Part shown: piece after piece, positions 45,366-54,600 of the stretch
How the letters are laid out: every line of letters starts with the position of its first letter
Numbering within the stretch: position 1 is the stretch's first letter
Notes under the pieces: model-generated
The model's input: the letters and a program-made list of their open reading frames with translations, nothing else
What the model was told of the DNA's origin: nothing
Database searches by the model: none
Program-made: the position numbers and the translations under genes
Origin: Prevotella sp.
GTDB taxonomy: Bacteria > Bacteroidota > Bacteroidia > Bacteroidales > Bacteroidaceae
Assembly: GCA_017557185.1 (NCBI GenBank)
Contig: JAFZAP010000068.1
Location: 1-61,438, forward strand
DNA: 61,438 nucleotides
Reading direction: 5' to 3'

Positions 45366-45569
45366 ATGGAAACAACCACACTTATCTACCTGCTAGTTGC
45401 CATTGTGGCAGTGCTAGTACTGCTCGTTACCTTCCTTGTCTGGCGGATGAGCCGCAAAAACGATGAACTCCGGAAGAAGGACGACATCATCGTCCGAGAG
45501 GTACGTCGCAACCAAGCCATCATCGAGCGCGCTGTGCAGCAGGGTATCCATCGTTCGACACTACTCTGA
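45366..45569 (+). CDS. Small single-pass membrane protein
   Basis: A 67-residue protein with one TM helix at about 6-27 (IYLLVAIVAVLVLLVTFLVW) and a charged, helical C-terminal tail (SRKNDELRKKDDIIVREVRR). No signal cleavage site. It has its own -7 box and is 65 bases before the next gene. Small proteins of this type can be partners of membrane regulators, but no homologue is recognised. Confidence 0.65.
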   Translation: METTTLIYLLVAIVAVLVLLVTFLVWRMSRKNDELRKKDDIIVREVRRNQAIIERAVQQGIHRSTLL

Positions 45570-45634
45570 CGGGTAGCAGACATCTGCCTATGGCCAACCA
45601 TAAAAATTACTAATTATAAAAAAACAAAACAACA

Positions 45635-46201
45635 ATGAAGTATAGTTTTATTTTGATGCTCGTTGCCATCCTAACTCCAATAAGTGTGAATGCGCAGAAG
45701 CAACCAGCCGGTATGCGAGTGGAAGTGTGCGATGCCGAGACCGACCACGGCGAGTACTCTATTTTTACGTATAAGGACTCCGACGAGGATGACAGCTTCG
45801 GCTACTATCTCAGCCTGGGACGTGTTGCCGACTTTCTCGGAGCTGACGAAATCTTGGGTATGGAGGTGAAGAACATCCACGAGGTGACAATCCGTCTCGG
45901 TGCCACCACCGACGAGGCTCTGGCTACCATCAGCAATATCCTCGACATCTATGACAAGGACTTGGACACTACAGTTGAGTTCCAGGGCCGTGCCGCCACT
46001 AATGGTTTTCAGCTCGGCGAGCCCGTCACGACCACCTGCACGGTGGTAAAGAAGGTGTTAGGCGGCAAGCGCCTGCAGTTCCTCTTCCCCGAAGGCAAGC
46101 GTCAGACCCGCGCCTACCTCTCGAAATCTACGCTCAAGGAACTCCGTGCGAACTTTAAGATAGATATAAAACTACATCCGAAACAACATCGCAAGCAATG
46201 A
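45635..46201 (+). CDS. Secreted protein of unknown function
   Basis: A 188-residue protein with signal peptide MKYSFILMLVAILTPISVNAQ. The mature part has a strand-helix pattern (VEVCDAETDHGEY, ATISNILDIYDKDLD) and a basic, Lys/His-rich C terminus (KLHPKQHRKQ). It overlaps the next gene as ATGA, so the two are translationally coupled. I do not recognise the family. Confidence 0.75.
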   Translation: MKYSFILMLVAILTPISVNAQKQPAGMRVEVCDAETDHGEYSIFTYKDSDEDDSFGYYLSLGRVADFLGADEILGMEVKNIHEVTIRLGATTDEALATISNILDIYDKDLDTTVEFQGRAATNGFQLGEPVTTTCTVVKKVLGGKRLQFLFPEGKRQTRAYLSKSTLKELRANFKIDIKLHPKQHRKQ

Positions 46202-46794
46202 AAAAATATTTCGTAATGGTCGCAGTCGCCATGATGACTGCCATGAATGTGAACGCGCAGAATGGTTACGACGAGACCAAGCACGAGGTGGCTATTAGTT
46301 ACGGAATAGACTCCAACTCGCAGATTATCGACGCGTTCGAAGAGATTGGTGGTGCCATATTCGGCGCAAAACTTGAGAACGAGAAGTTTTTCGGTCCGAT
46401 CAGTGCCGAGTATTTCTATCATGTGAAGAACTGGCTTGGCGTGGGCGGCATCCTCGCCTACGGCGTGAACACGCAGGATGTGATGTCGGGGAGCGACAAG
46501 ATCGGCGAGAGCAAGAACAGCTACCTGACGCTGATGCCTGCCGTGAAGTTCGACTGGCTGCGCAAGAAAAACTTCGGTATGTACTCAAAGTTGGCCGTCG
46601 GTGCCACCCTGCGCAACGAGAAGTACGACAGCAGCAACAATAGCAACAACGACTATTCTGAGTCAGAGGTTCACATGAACTGGCAGGTATCGCTCCTCGG
46701 TATCGAGGCTGGTGGCCCCACCATCCGTGGCTTCTTGGAGTTGGGTACCGGCGAACAGGGAATAGCTCTTATTGGCCTACGCTATAAGTTCTAA
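46198..46794 (+). CDS. Small outer-membrane beta-barrel protein
   Basis: A 198-residue exported protein (signal MKKYFVMVAVAMMTAMNVNAQ) with about eight amphipathic strands (KHEVAISYGI, PISAEYFYHV, YLTLMPAVKFDWL, IALIGLRYKF) and a C-terminal phenylalanine. It overlaps the upstream gene by ATGA. Such small barrels in Bacteroidales are common and mostly uncharacterised; here it may be a partner of the exported giants downstream. Confidence 0.75.
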   Translation: MKKYFVMVAVAMMTAMNVNAQNGYDETKHEVAISYGIDSNSQIIDAFEEIGGAIFGAKLENEKFFGPISAEYFYHVKNWLGVGGILAYGVNTQDVMSGSDKIGESKNSYLTLMPAVKFDWLRKKNFGMYSKLAVGATLRNEKYDSSNNSNNDYSESEVHMNWQVSLLGIEAGGPTIRGFLELGTGEQGIALIGLRYKF

Positions 46795-46862
46795 ACCGAC
46801 TCACCGATGAGCACAATCCTAGGAGTTGGATTAAAACCATAAAACAGTCAAATGATAATATA

Positions 46863-47024
46863 ATGAAAAGAAAGTATGTGATACCCGACATCCGCTTGAA
46901 GGAGATTTTGGCGGAGTCGTTCCTTGGGGAAAGTACGGAAACGCTTCCTTTTGACCCAAACGATGGAACCGACGAAGCTCTCTCTAAAGAAGACAAATCG
47001 TGGGGCAGCGTATGGGATGAATAG
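46863..47024 (+). CDS. 53-residue peptide of the Prevotella-type small surface-peptide class
   Basis: Too short for ordinary ORF thresholds. It reads MKRKYVIPDIRLKEILAESF, then an acidic Pro/Asp/Gly-rich middle (PFDPNDGTDEAL), and ends SWGSVWDE. I know the pattern 'M(K/R)KKYxxP..., Leu-rich middle, acidic Trp-rich end' as frequent in Prevotella genomes. The frame has no stop until TAG at 47022. It is between a beta-barrel gene and a giant exported protein gene and about 155 bases before the latter. Expression is not proven. Confidence 0.6.
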   Translation: MKRKYVIPDIRLKEILAESFLGESTETLPFDPNDGTDEALSKEDKSWGSVWDE

Positions 47025-47178
47025 CGCTAACTTGGTCTGCCCTTCTGCTTTCGCTCGGTTTTCTTGCTACCCTGTGGTGGCAAGCAACCAAGGTCGAGTG
47101 GCCGCTTATGTGAGTGAAGCGAGTCTTAAGAACGATAATATGAAAATAAGAACAAAAAAAATAATATACATCAAATCT

Positions 47179-50100
47179 ATGAAAATGAAATTCATTGTTT
47201 TCAGCATGCTCACCCTGATGGTAAGTCTCAGCGCAAAGGCCTATACCAGCGTCCCAGGCTTTTACGGCGAGACGTGGTTGGACCACGTCGACGAAGACGG
47301 CTTTGGTGGCGGTAACTTCGGTAATGGCTCGGAGAGCAACCCCTACCAGATTCGTAGCGCAGGGGCTTTGGCCTATCTGGCGCGCGAGGTAAACAACGGC
47401 ACGAGCTTCAATGGCGTTTACTTCGTCATCGCCGCCGACATCGACCTGGGCTATGCGCCCAGTGGCACAGCGCTGACGTGGGTGCCCATCGGATGTACTA
47501 CCAATCCAACGTCAGACAATGCCCTTGTCTTCAAAGGCACGATTACCAACGGAACGGATGCCAACGGCAAACCCTACGAGATCAAGGGTATGACCATCAA
47601 GGCTGTTGGCACAGGCACGACCAACTGCTTCGGTCTCTTCGGTGCCTTGCGCGGCACGGTAGACGGGCTGGTGCTCAGGAACTCCAAAATTTTTATCGAC
47701 CAGACCTCCGATGAATATTACTCCGGAGCAGTATGCGGATATGTGGGAGTAACTTCTCCCGCTACCGTCAGTACCCGCTATGGCACCGTCAAGAACTGCA
47801 TTGCAGAGCAGACCACCATTGAGGCTGAGAGCAGCAATAGCGGAACCTGCATAGGCGGACTAGCGGGCTTTGCTACACTCGACATCTCTGAGGTAAAAGC
47901 CAATTTGGCCAAGTCGACCATGTACCTCACTGGACCGATGAACGCTGGCGGGGTGGTTGGCATGACATATTGGGAACTGATGGACTGCCACGCCGTGGTG
48001 GATATGACAGTCACGAATACCTCTGCTGATAATTGCTATGTAGGCGGTGTGATAGGTCAAACACGCTCTTCCAACAGAAACTCTTCTTATTATAACAGGC
48101 TTGCCTGCTGCACGGCCTCGGGCGAAATCCGTGGCAATGGCGAGCAGATTATCATGGGCGGCATGATAGGTCGTGCACAAGACTACCTGATGATGGACTA
48201 TTGCACCACCTGCGTCAGTCTTTCAGGCGGACACACAGAGGGCGGACTGATTGGGCGATGCTATTCAATGTCCGGCTCCAACGGAATGATTATCGACGGC
48301 TGCTATAGCAGTTCCTACGTCGACGGCAGCCAGTCAACCTATGCCGGCGGGCTGCTGGGCTATGTGGAATTTGATTGGAGGGCAGCCAATAATAATAACA
48401 CTTCTATCACTCCATGCGACAATTTGCGTTTCAGCAACTTTGCCGGAACGATGAAAAAGCCCACAAGTTCGAATTACTACGGCACTATCGTAGGTTACGT
48501 CGAGGGCTATAAAAAAAGCGGAAATTTGAAATTCGGATACTTTCGTCGCGACTATCGCCAATGCAGCCTGCAGACGAATAGCAACGGATGGGTGGACGAT
48601 GGCGACGACCTGGCCTTGGCAACATACTTCACTCCGCACCCTGTCGACGGCGACTTCGAATACGACGACAGAGCTTGGTCGCCCGAGTCGTATATGGTGT
48701 CACAACTCAACAGCCATCTGTTCTATAAGGACAACATGAGGCTGGCGGGCACACCATTCAACGTCACTAACGACCTCAAGTGCTTCTACGATGTGTGGGA
48801 CACCACCATCGATTTTCAGATAGGGCCATTCCGCAACAAGAGCACCAACGAGCTGGTAGCCACGTTCACCCTCCCCACGCCCCCGGCGTGCGTAGAAGTG
48901 AATGAGAATACCGTGAAAGTGCTCGACCCGGGAGAAGCAGACGTCATGGTGAACTACAACGGCCTGCAGCGCAAGGTGCACCTCAACATCACCTACGGAC
49001 AACCTTGGGACGGCACGACCATAGGATGGCGCAACTACAACGATTACTTTGCAGGCGGCGACGGAACGGAGAAGAATCCCTATGTGATTCACAACATCCA
49101 GGAGTTCATCCTCGTGATGAGCAGCTACAACTATTCGCAAGAGGCCTTCCGCTACAACTTGGCCGGCAAACACTTCATCCTGGCCAACGACCTCTTCTTC
49201 AACACCCATCTGCTGGGCGAGGACGAGCAGCCGAAGGAAGGCGCCATTACCTTCTATCCCTTACCTCTCTACGCCACGCTCCACGGCAACGGCAAGACCA
49301 TCTACGGTCTCAAATGCATCAAGGAGCTGTCTGAAACAGACGGAAGCGGATTAAGCGGATTGTTCACCCGTGTGAGCGGTAAGGTCGAAGACCTGGCAGT
49401 AGTAGATGCCTACGTGCAGTCGTCGGGCTCAGGTCCTGGCATCAGCGCCGGTATCATCTGTGCAGAACTATTGGAAAACGGTTGCATAGAGCGGTGTCTA
49501 GCTCATGGCATCGTGCAGAGCAATGGCTTTGCCGGTGGCATCTGTGGCTATGCCGTAGAAAGCAATACACGTATTGCTGACTGCTTCGCAGCAGTTCACC
49601 TCGGTTGGGCCAGTGAAGGCGAGAATTATATGGGGGCAGGCATCGTGGGGGGCCAGCAAGCAAAGGTAGTACGTTGCGTCAGCATCGGCAAGATGGAACA
49701 TTACAATGATGAGTACGGCATCACCCAATATGGCTCGAGTGTTACCGATTGTTACTTCGACCGCCAGATGCTCTCGCAGGACAACAACTCGGCGGGTAGC
49801 ACTTACACGAAGAACATGATATCGGGCAAGATCCTTACTAATGCCTCCGCATGGCAGAACGAGGAAGGTCGCTATCCCATGCTCAAGCAGTTTGCATCGA
49901 CCAACTACGGCGACTTGCTGTCGATGCCCGTGTTCTTTGCCGACGGCGACCGCACAGGCAATATTACCCAAATCTTTGATTTCCCGACGGTGAACGTACG
50001 CTGGTGGGCAAAGAGTGGCAACAGGTATTTGGACATCATCAACGAATGTGGTGCCGGAGCACCCAACGGACAGACGGGCGACTTTACCGAACATTTACTC

Positions 50101-51570
50101 TCAGAAAACATTATATCGAAGAGCGCCTGCACGAAAGCCCTGCGCGCCATAGCCGTGAACGTGCGTGCCGACAAGGCTGGTATCGAGTTTGAGGATGATG
50201 CTGTCAGGATGGCCGCTACCACCGCCTTCGACAAGACGGGCGACGGTCTCGTTACCCTGCGCGAAGCCTTCGAGGCTACCACCGCCCAGTTCAAGACCTT
50301 CAACCAGAACGCGACAGGTGCCGAGACCTTCAACGAGCTACGCTACTTCGCTGGCATCACCTCACTACAGAAGGACATGATTTCAGGTCTCGGCAGCCTG
50401 TGCGAGATTCAGTTGCCCCCGTCGCTCACCACCATCGACACGGAGGCCTTCAACGGCTGTACCAGCCTTGTCGACGTGGAGTTGCCCGCTAAGTTCCAGA
50501 CATTGGCCGAGGGTGGCTTCTACGGGTCGGGCATCAAGAACATCCTTGTGGCAGAGCGCAATCCCAACTGCCAGAGCATTGCTGGAGTCCTATACAAGAA
50601 CGACCCACTCGACGACCTGAAAGTGATGCTCATGGCCTATCCGCCGGGACGCGACGATGAGGATGCCACGCTGAGAGTACCTCTCTCTAAGATACTGTCC
50701 TACGCCATCTATAAAGTGCCTGGGCTGAAGAACCTATACATTGACAACTGCCTGCCAGAGGGTGAGATGGCGGTGCTGGAGGAAGACGGCATCCTGCATG
50801 AGGATCCTGCCGACCTCATCCACGTCTATGTCAACGATGGTTCGTTCAACTCACAACTGTTCCAGGACTACTACAACGACCCTGACTGGGGCGAGCTCTA
50901 TTACGACGAAGACCATTTGGATATCTACTATCCGCTCACCGTCACCTCTGCCCTTTGGGCAACGCTCTACATCGACTTCCCGACGCAACTGCCTGAAGGA
51001 CTGAAAGCCTACATCGCCGACGTGCCCGATGAAGATGAGAAAACAGTGGAGCTGCATAGCATCGGCCGTATCATACCGGCCTTAACGCCCGTTGCCATCA
51101 AGGCCGAAGAGCCTGGCCTTTATCCGCTGTATAAGTATAATGGCACGCTGCCCGTAGTGGACAAATGGGAAAACCGCTTCATAGGCAGTTTCATCGGTCA
51201 GGAAGACCGCTGGGGCGTGCCCACCAATCAGGAAACGTCAGAAGAGGGCAACAGCCTGACCCTTGGCCGCAACAAGAATGGCGAGGTTGGCTTCTTCAAG
51301 TACAACGGCACCTTGATACCTCCCTACCGTGCCTATCTCACGCGCAATAACATCATTGAGGGATCAACCAGCCTCATCATCGCCATCGGAGACGACATCG
51401 ATACGACCGACGCAGTAAAGAGTTGTGAGTTAGGAGTAATGAGTCCTTCCGCCATCTACGACATCAGTGGCCGCAAGCTCCTTACTACCACACTTCCAGG
51501 CTCCTACACTCCTACACTCCTAAAGAAAGGCATTTACATCGTAAATGGCAAGAAGGTCGTGGTTAGGTGA
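47179..51570 (+). CDS. Giant exported protein: beta-helix repeats, EF-hand-like loop, BspA-like LRR, sorting tail
   Basis: A 1463-residue protein. The ATG at 47179 gives MKMKFIVFSMLTLMVSLSAKA, a signal peptide; alternatives are the ATG at 47140 or 47185. Two long GLUG/beta-helix-like regions occupy about 40-500 (GSESNPYQI, FGLFGALRGTVDGL) and 620-880 (GTEKNPYVIHNIQEF, GLSGLFTRVSG). An EF-hand-like loop, DKTGDGLVTLREAFE, is at about 1018. A BspA-like leucine-rich segment follows at about 1055-1140 (SLTTIDTEAFNGCTSLVDVE). The tail ends KKGIYIVNGKKVVVR, like the other sorting tails. The architecture suggests an adhesin or glycan-contacting surface protein; no catalytic site is seen. Confidence 0.8.
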   Translation: MKMKFIVFSMLTLMVSLSAKAYTSVPGFYGETWLDHVDEDGFGGGNFGNGSESNPYQIRSAGALAYLAREVNNGTSFNGVYFVIAADIDLGYAPSGTALTWVPIGCTTNPTSDNALVFKGTITNGTDANGKPYEIKGMTIKAVGTGTTNCFGLFGALRGTVDGLVLRNSKIFIDQTSDEYYSGAVCGYVGVTSPATVSTRYGTVKNCIAEQTTIEAESSNSGTCIGGLAGFATLDISEVKANLAKSTMYLTGPMNAGGVVGMTYWELMDCHAVVDMTVTNTSADNCYVGGVIGQTRSSNRNSSYYNRLACCTASGEIRGNGEQIIMGGMIGRAQDYLMMDYCTTCVSLSGGHTEGGLIGRCYSMSGSNGMIIDGCYSSSYVDGSQSTYAGGLLGYVEFDWRAANNNNTSITPCDNLRFSNFAGTMKKPTSSNYYGTIVGYVEGYKKSGNLKFGYFRRDYRQCSLQTNSNGWVDDGDDLALATYFTPHPVDGDFEYDDRAWSPESYMVSQLNSHLFYKDNMRLAGTPFNVTNDLKCFYDVWDTTIDFQIGPFRNKSTNELVATFTLPTPPACVEVNENTVKVLDPGEADVMVNYNGLQRKVHLNITYGQPWDGTTIGWRNYNDYFAGGDGTEKNPYVIHNIQEFILVMSSYNYSQEAFRYNLAGKHFILANDLFFNTHLLGEDEQPKEGAITFYPLPLYATLHGNGKTIYGLKCIKELSETDGSGLSGLFTRVSGKVEDLAVVDAYVQSSGSGPGISAGIICAELLENGCIERCLAHGIVQSNGFAGGICGYAVESNTRIADCFAAVHLGWASEGENYMGAGIVGGQQAKVVRCVSIGKMEHYNDEYGITQYGSSVTDCYFDRQMLSQDNNSAGSTYTKNMISGKILTNASAWQNEEGRYPMLKQFASTNYGDLLSMPVFFADGDRTGNITQIFDFPTVNVRWWAKSGNRYLDIINECGAGAPNGQTGDFTEHLLSENIISKSACTKALRAIAVNVRADKAGIEFEDDAVRMAATTAFDKTGDGLVTLREAFEATTAQFKTFNQNATGAETFNELRYFAGITSLQKDMISGLGSLCEIQLPPSLTTIDTEAFNGCTSLVDVELPAKFQTLAEGGFYGSGIKNILVAERNPNCQSIAGVLYKNDPLDDLKVMLMAYPPGRDDEDATLRVPLSKILSYAIYKVPGLKNLYIDNCLPEGEMAVLEEDGILHEDPADLIHVYVNDGSFNSQLFQDYYNDPDWGELYYDEDHLDIYYPLTVTSALWATLYIDFPTQLPEGLKAYIADVPDEDEKTVELHSIGRIIPALTPVAIKAEEPGLYPLYKYNGTLPVVDKWENRFIGSFIGQEDRWGVPTNQETSEEGNSLTLGRNKNGEVGFFKYNGTLIPPYRAYLTRNNIIEGSTSLIIAIGDDIDTTDAVKSCELGVMSPSAIYDISGRKLLTTTLPGSYTPTLLKKGIYIVNGKKVVVR

Positions 51571-51623
51571 TGAGATGGGAATCGCGCATATTGTATATAA
51601 AGTTTAAGGTTTTAAAACAATAC

Positions 51624-54600
51624 ATGATGAGAAAAAAAATATGGGCCGTAATCCTGCTTGGCATGACAACACTTCAAGTAAGTGCGCAGGAATTTAAGTT
51701 GTATTTTGCCAATAACGTCACCGATGTGGTTGACTTCAACAACATCGAGGCCGCTGCTTCGGGGTTACAGTGGCGCGAAGTGAAAAACAAAGAGCTGGCG
51801 GGCAACGTAGTGGAGGTGGACTCTGTGAAGCAAATGTTCGCCTCGCCCGAGGTGAAGTACCGCGCCCAGCAACGGCAGTTCTGGCGCATGCGCGACCATT
51901 GCCTGCTCTGCTTCCGCATCGACGACAATACCGCCGGCGCCAATAGCTATCAGGTGGAGGTGGAAGACACCATCGGTCGTTCGAAGGCCATTACCGTCAA
52001 CCGCTTCTTCTTCCTGAACGTGATGCGACAGGAGAATCCCATCAGCGTGAAGGTGTGGAATACCGCTAACCCCGACGATGCCATCACCTTCAAATACTAT
52101 GTTGCCGACTGGGACGATAACAACCTCTACACCTTCCAGCTCGACTCGAAGCGCCGTCTGGACAACGAGGTTTACAAACTGGAGTACCGTTACAGCTATG
52201 CAGATGCCGAGGGCACCTATCAGGTGGAGAGCCGCCAGCTGTCGTTGCGCGACTCGGCCTTCCAGAGCTTCTACATCGCCGACAACCAGAACCTCATCGA
52301 CGTGTTCCTGATGAGCAACGACCACAAGTTGCGCCTGAACAAGAAGAGGCTGCATACGGGTGTGACACTAGACCCTGACTTCGAGCGCACGGTACTCTCA
52401 TCCCGCTTCACGCTCGACAAGCACGAGAACCGCGAATTGGTCAACTTCAACTGGATCGGTTCGGGCCTCTATGAGCAGTACGACACGCTCTACCTGAGTG
52501 TCATCAACGAGGCGGGAGGCAATATCACTCGGGCCACGGTTCACGTAGACCCCGTCGATGAGAACGGCGTCAGCACAGGTGTTCAGGATGTGAAGTACTT
52601 GGGCTACAACCGTCAGAAGAAAGCCCACTTGATTCTCACACACGGCAATCCCGCTTACATCGAGATCTTGGCCAACGGCTATTGCCCAACCGTCTACCGT
52701 TATGACGGCGCCGCCGACAAGGAAGGAATCGTCGATCTAGAGCGCTGTAGCGACAACGTGGTGTTGTTTGAGAATCCTACCGACGACAATACCATTGCCA
52801 TCAGCAGCCAGCACCTGTATGCGCTCAACGACACACATACCGTAGAGGAGCGTGGCGGCAAAGACTACAGCATCTGCTCCATCGCCGACTACGACCTGTC
52901 GACCGTTGTCATGTCCGATACCATCACCTACATGGAAGACGCGGGCAACGACTGGCCCAAGACCCTGAATGGAAACGTTGTGCAGCGCTTGGCACAACTG
53001 GAACTTGTCTACAGCAGCGAGGGCTCACAGGACATCACCGGCACACGTCTCATTGCTACCAACGACGATACCGGCGAGGAGTACGTATCGCGATGGCCCG
53101 ATGTGACTACGGTCTATGCGAAGAACCATCCAGGCTTCACCCGCGACTACTATTTCTCAACGTTCAACCTAGTGGGCACCATCCCCCAGAACACTATGTG
53201 CAGCCTTCATCTGGAGGCCAGCGGGAAGCACTACGACCGCTTCCCCTACCTGCGCAACCTGCATATCGAGCGCGAGAACGTGAAGAAAGCCGCCGAGGAC
53301 TACACCACGAATACGGTGATGAATCAGGGCGATGACGACAAGCCCGCCAACGCCTTTGCCGAGCAGGGTTGCTCGTTCAACTTCCCCTTCGACTTCAAGA
53401 TGAACCTCGGACCGTTGTTCACGATCAGGAACACGCTGAACTACGATATGAAGAAGCAGAAACTGACCAACACGACGAGGCTCATCTACAAACGTAAGGA
53501 CGGCAAGGACGAGGACGAGGGCATCAAGGAGATGCGAAAGGAAGCCAGGGAGTTTCTCCAAGGCTCCGAGTCCGGAAACACATGGTATGATGACGGCGAC
53601 GGCGATACCAAATACAATAATGTGGGCGACACACGGAAGTTCGACGACTGGTTTACAAGCGAGATGGATGACATCTGCTCCGTCGATTTCAACAAAATCG
53701 GTACGGGATTTTTCGGAAGCGGCAAGGTGAAGGTGGGCTTCAATCTAGGAACGCTGATGAAGACAGGCAATATAGGCGAGTCGCTCACGCTTGAAGAGGC
53801 CTCAGGACAGATAGGTTATGGCATGTGTCTGGCCAGCCCCAGTCTGCTCGACAAATACTGCTCGGAAGGCGCCGTGGCCAATCTGCTCAAGAAGATACCG
53901 TTCTTCGGCATCGGAGGCGTTTTCGAGGCATCGGTACAGGGCGACTTCGGCGTGAAGATGCTGAATGCGAAATTCCCCATGTCATGGGACAACTTTGGAT
54001 TCTTCTTCACCCTCTCGGCAAAGATACGTGCCGGATTGTGGGCGGAGTTCTGCGTGCCTTCCAACCCCATCTTCGCAGCTAACCTCGGACTGCGCGGAGG
54101 CGGTAAGATAGGCATCATGGGAGGCTTCGCCACGCCCTTCCAGGCCCATCGATTCAACCTGGGAATGTATGGAATGTCGGGAATGGGCATCGAAGCCTAC
54201 GCCAATATCCGCACTTTCGGATTCCAATGGTCAGGCCGTGCAGGAGTCTATCTCGCCAGTCATTTCTACTATCCCGACAACGGCCACAACCCCCTGCATC
54301 CCGATTATCCCTACTGGTTGACCGACACAAATGCAAAGACCGTGGGCGAGAGCTACCGCCGCGTTCCCTGGCTGGCACCCGACTACTTTGGAGAGACCAT
54401 CGTGACCGACATCGCCAGCGATGCTAACCCACACTTCGTCGACGAGAAGCACATCGTGTATAACGACCTGGGCACGCCCGATGACTACAACGACGACGGC
54501 GTAAAGCTGCTCGACACCGAAGCAGGCACCACCGTCAAGTTGTCGTCCGACGAACGCTCAGCCATCCACCACATGCGCTCCAAGCGCGGCGACAACGAGG

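Noticed and set aside
46924-47178. An upstream start for the giant protein at 46924
   Set aside because: It would give an 85-residue N terminus without a signal peptide and overlaps the 53-residue peptide in another frame; the ATG at 47179 gives a proper signal peptide.
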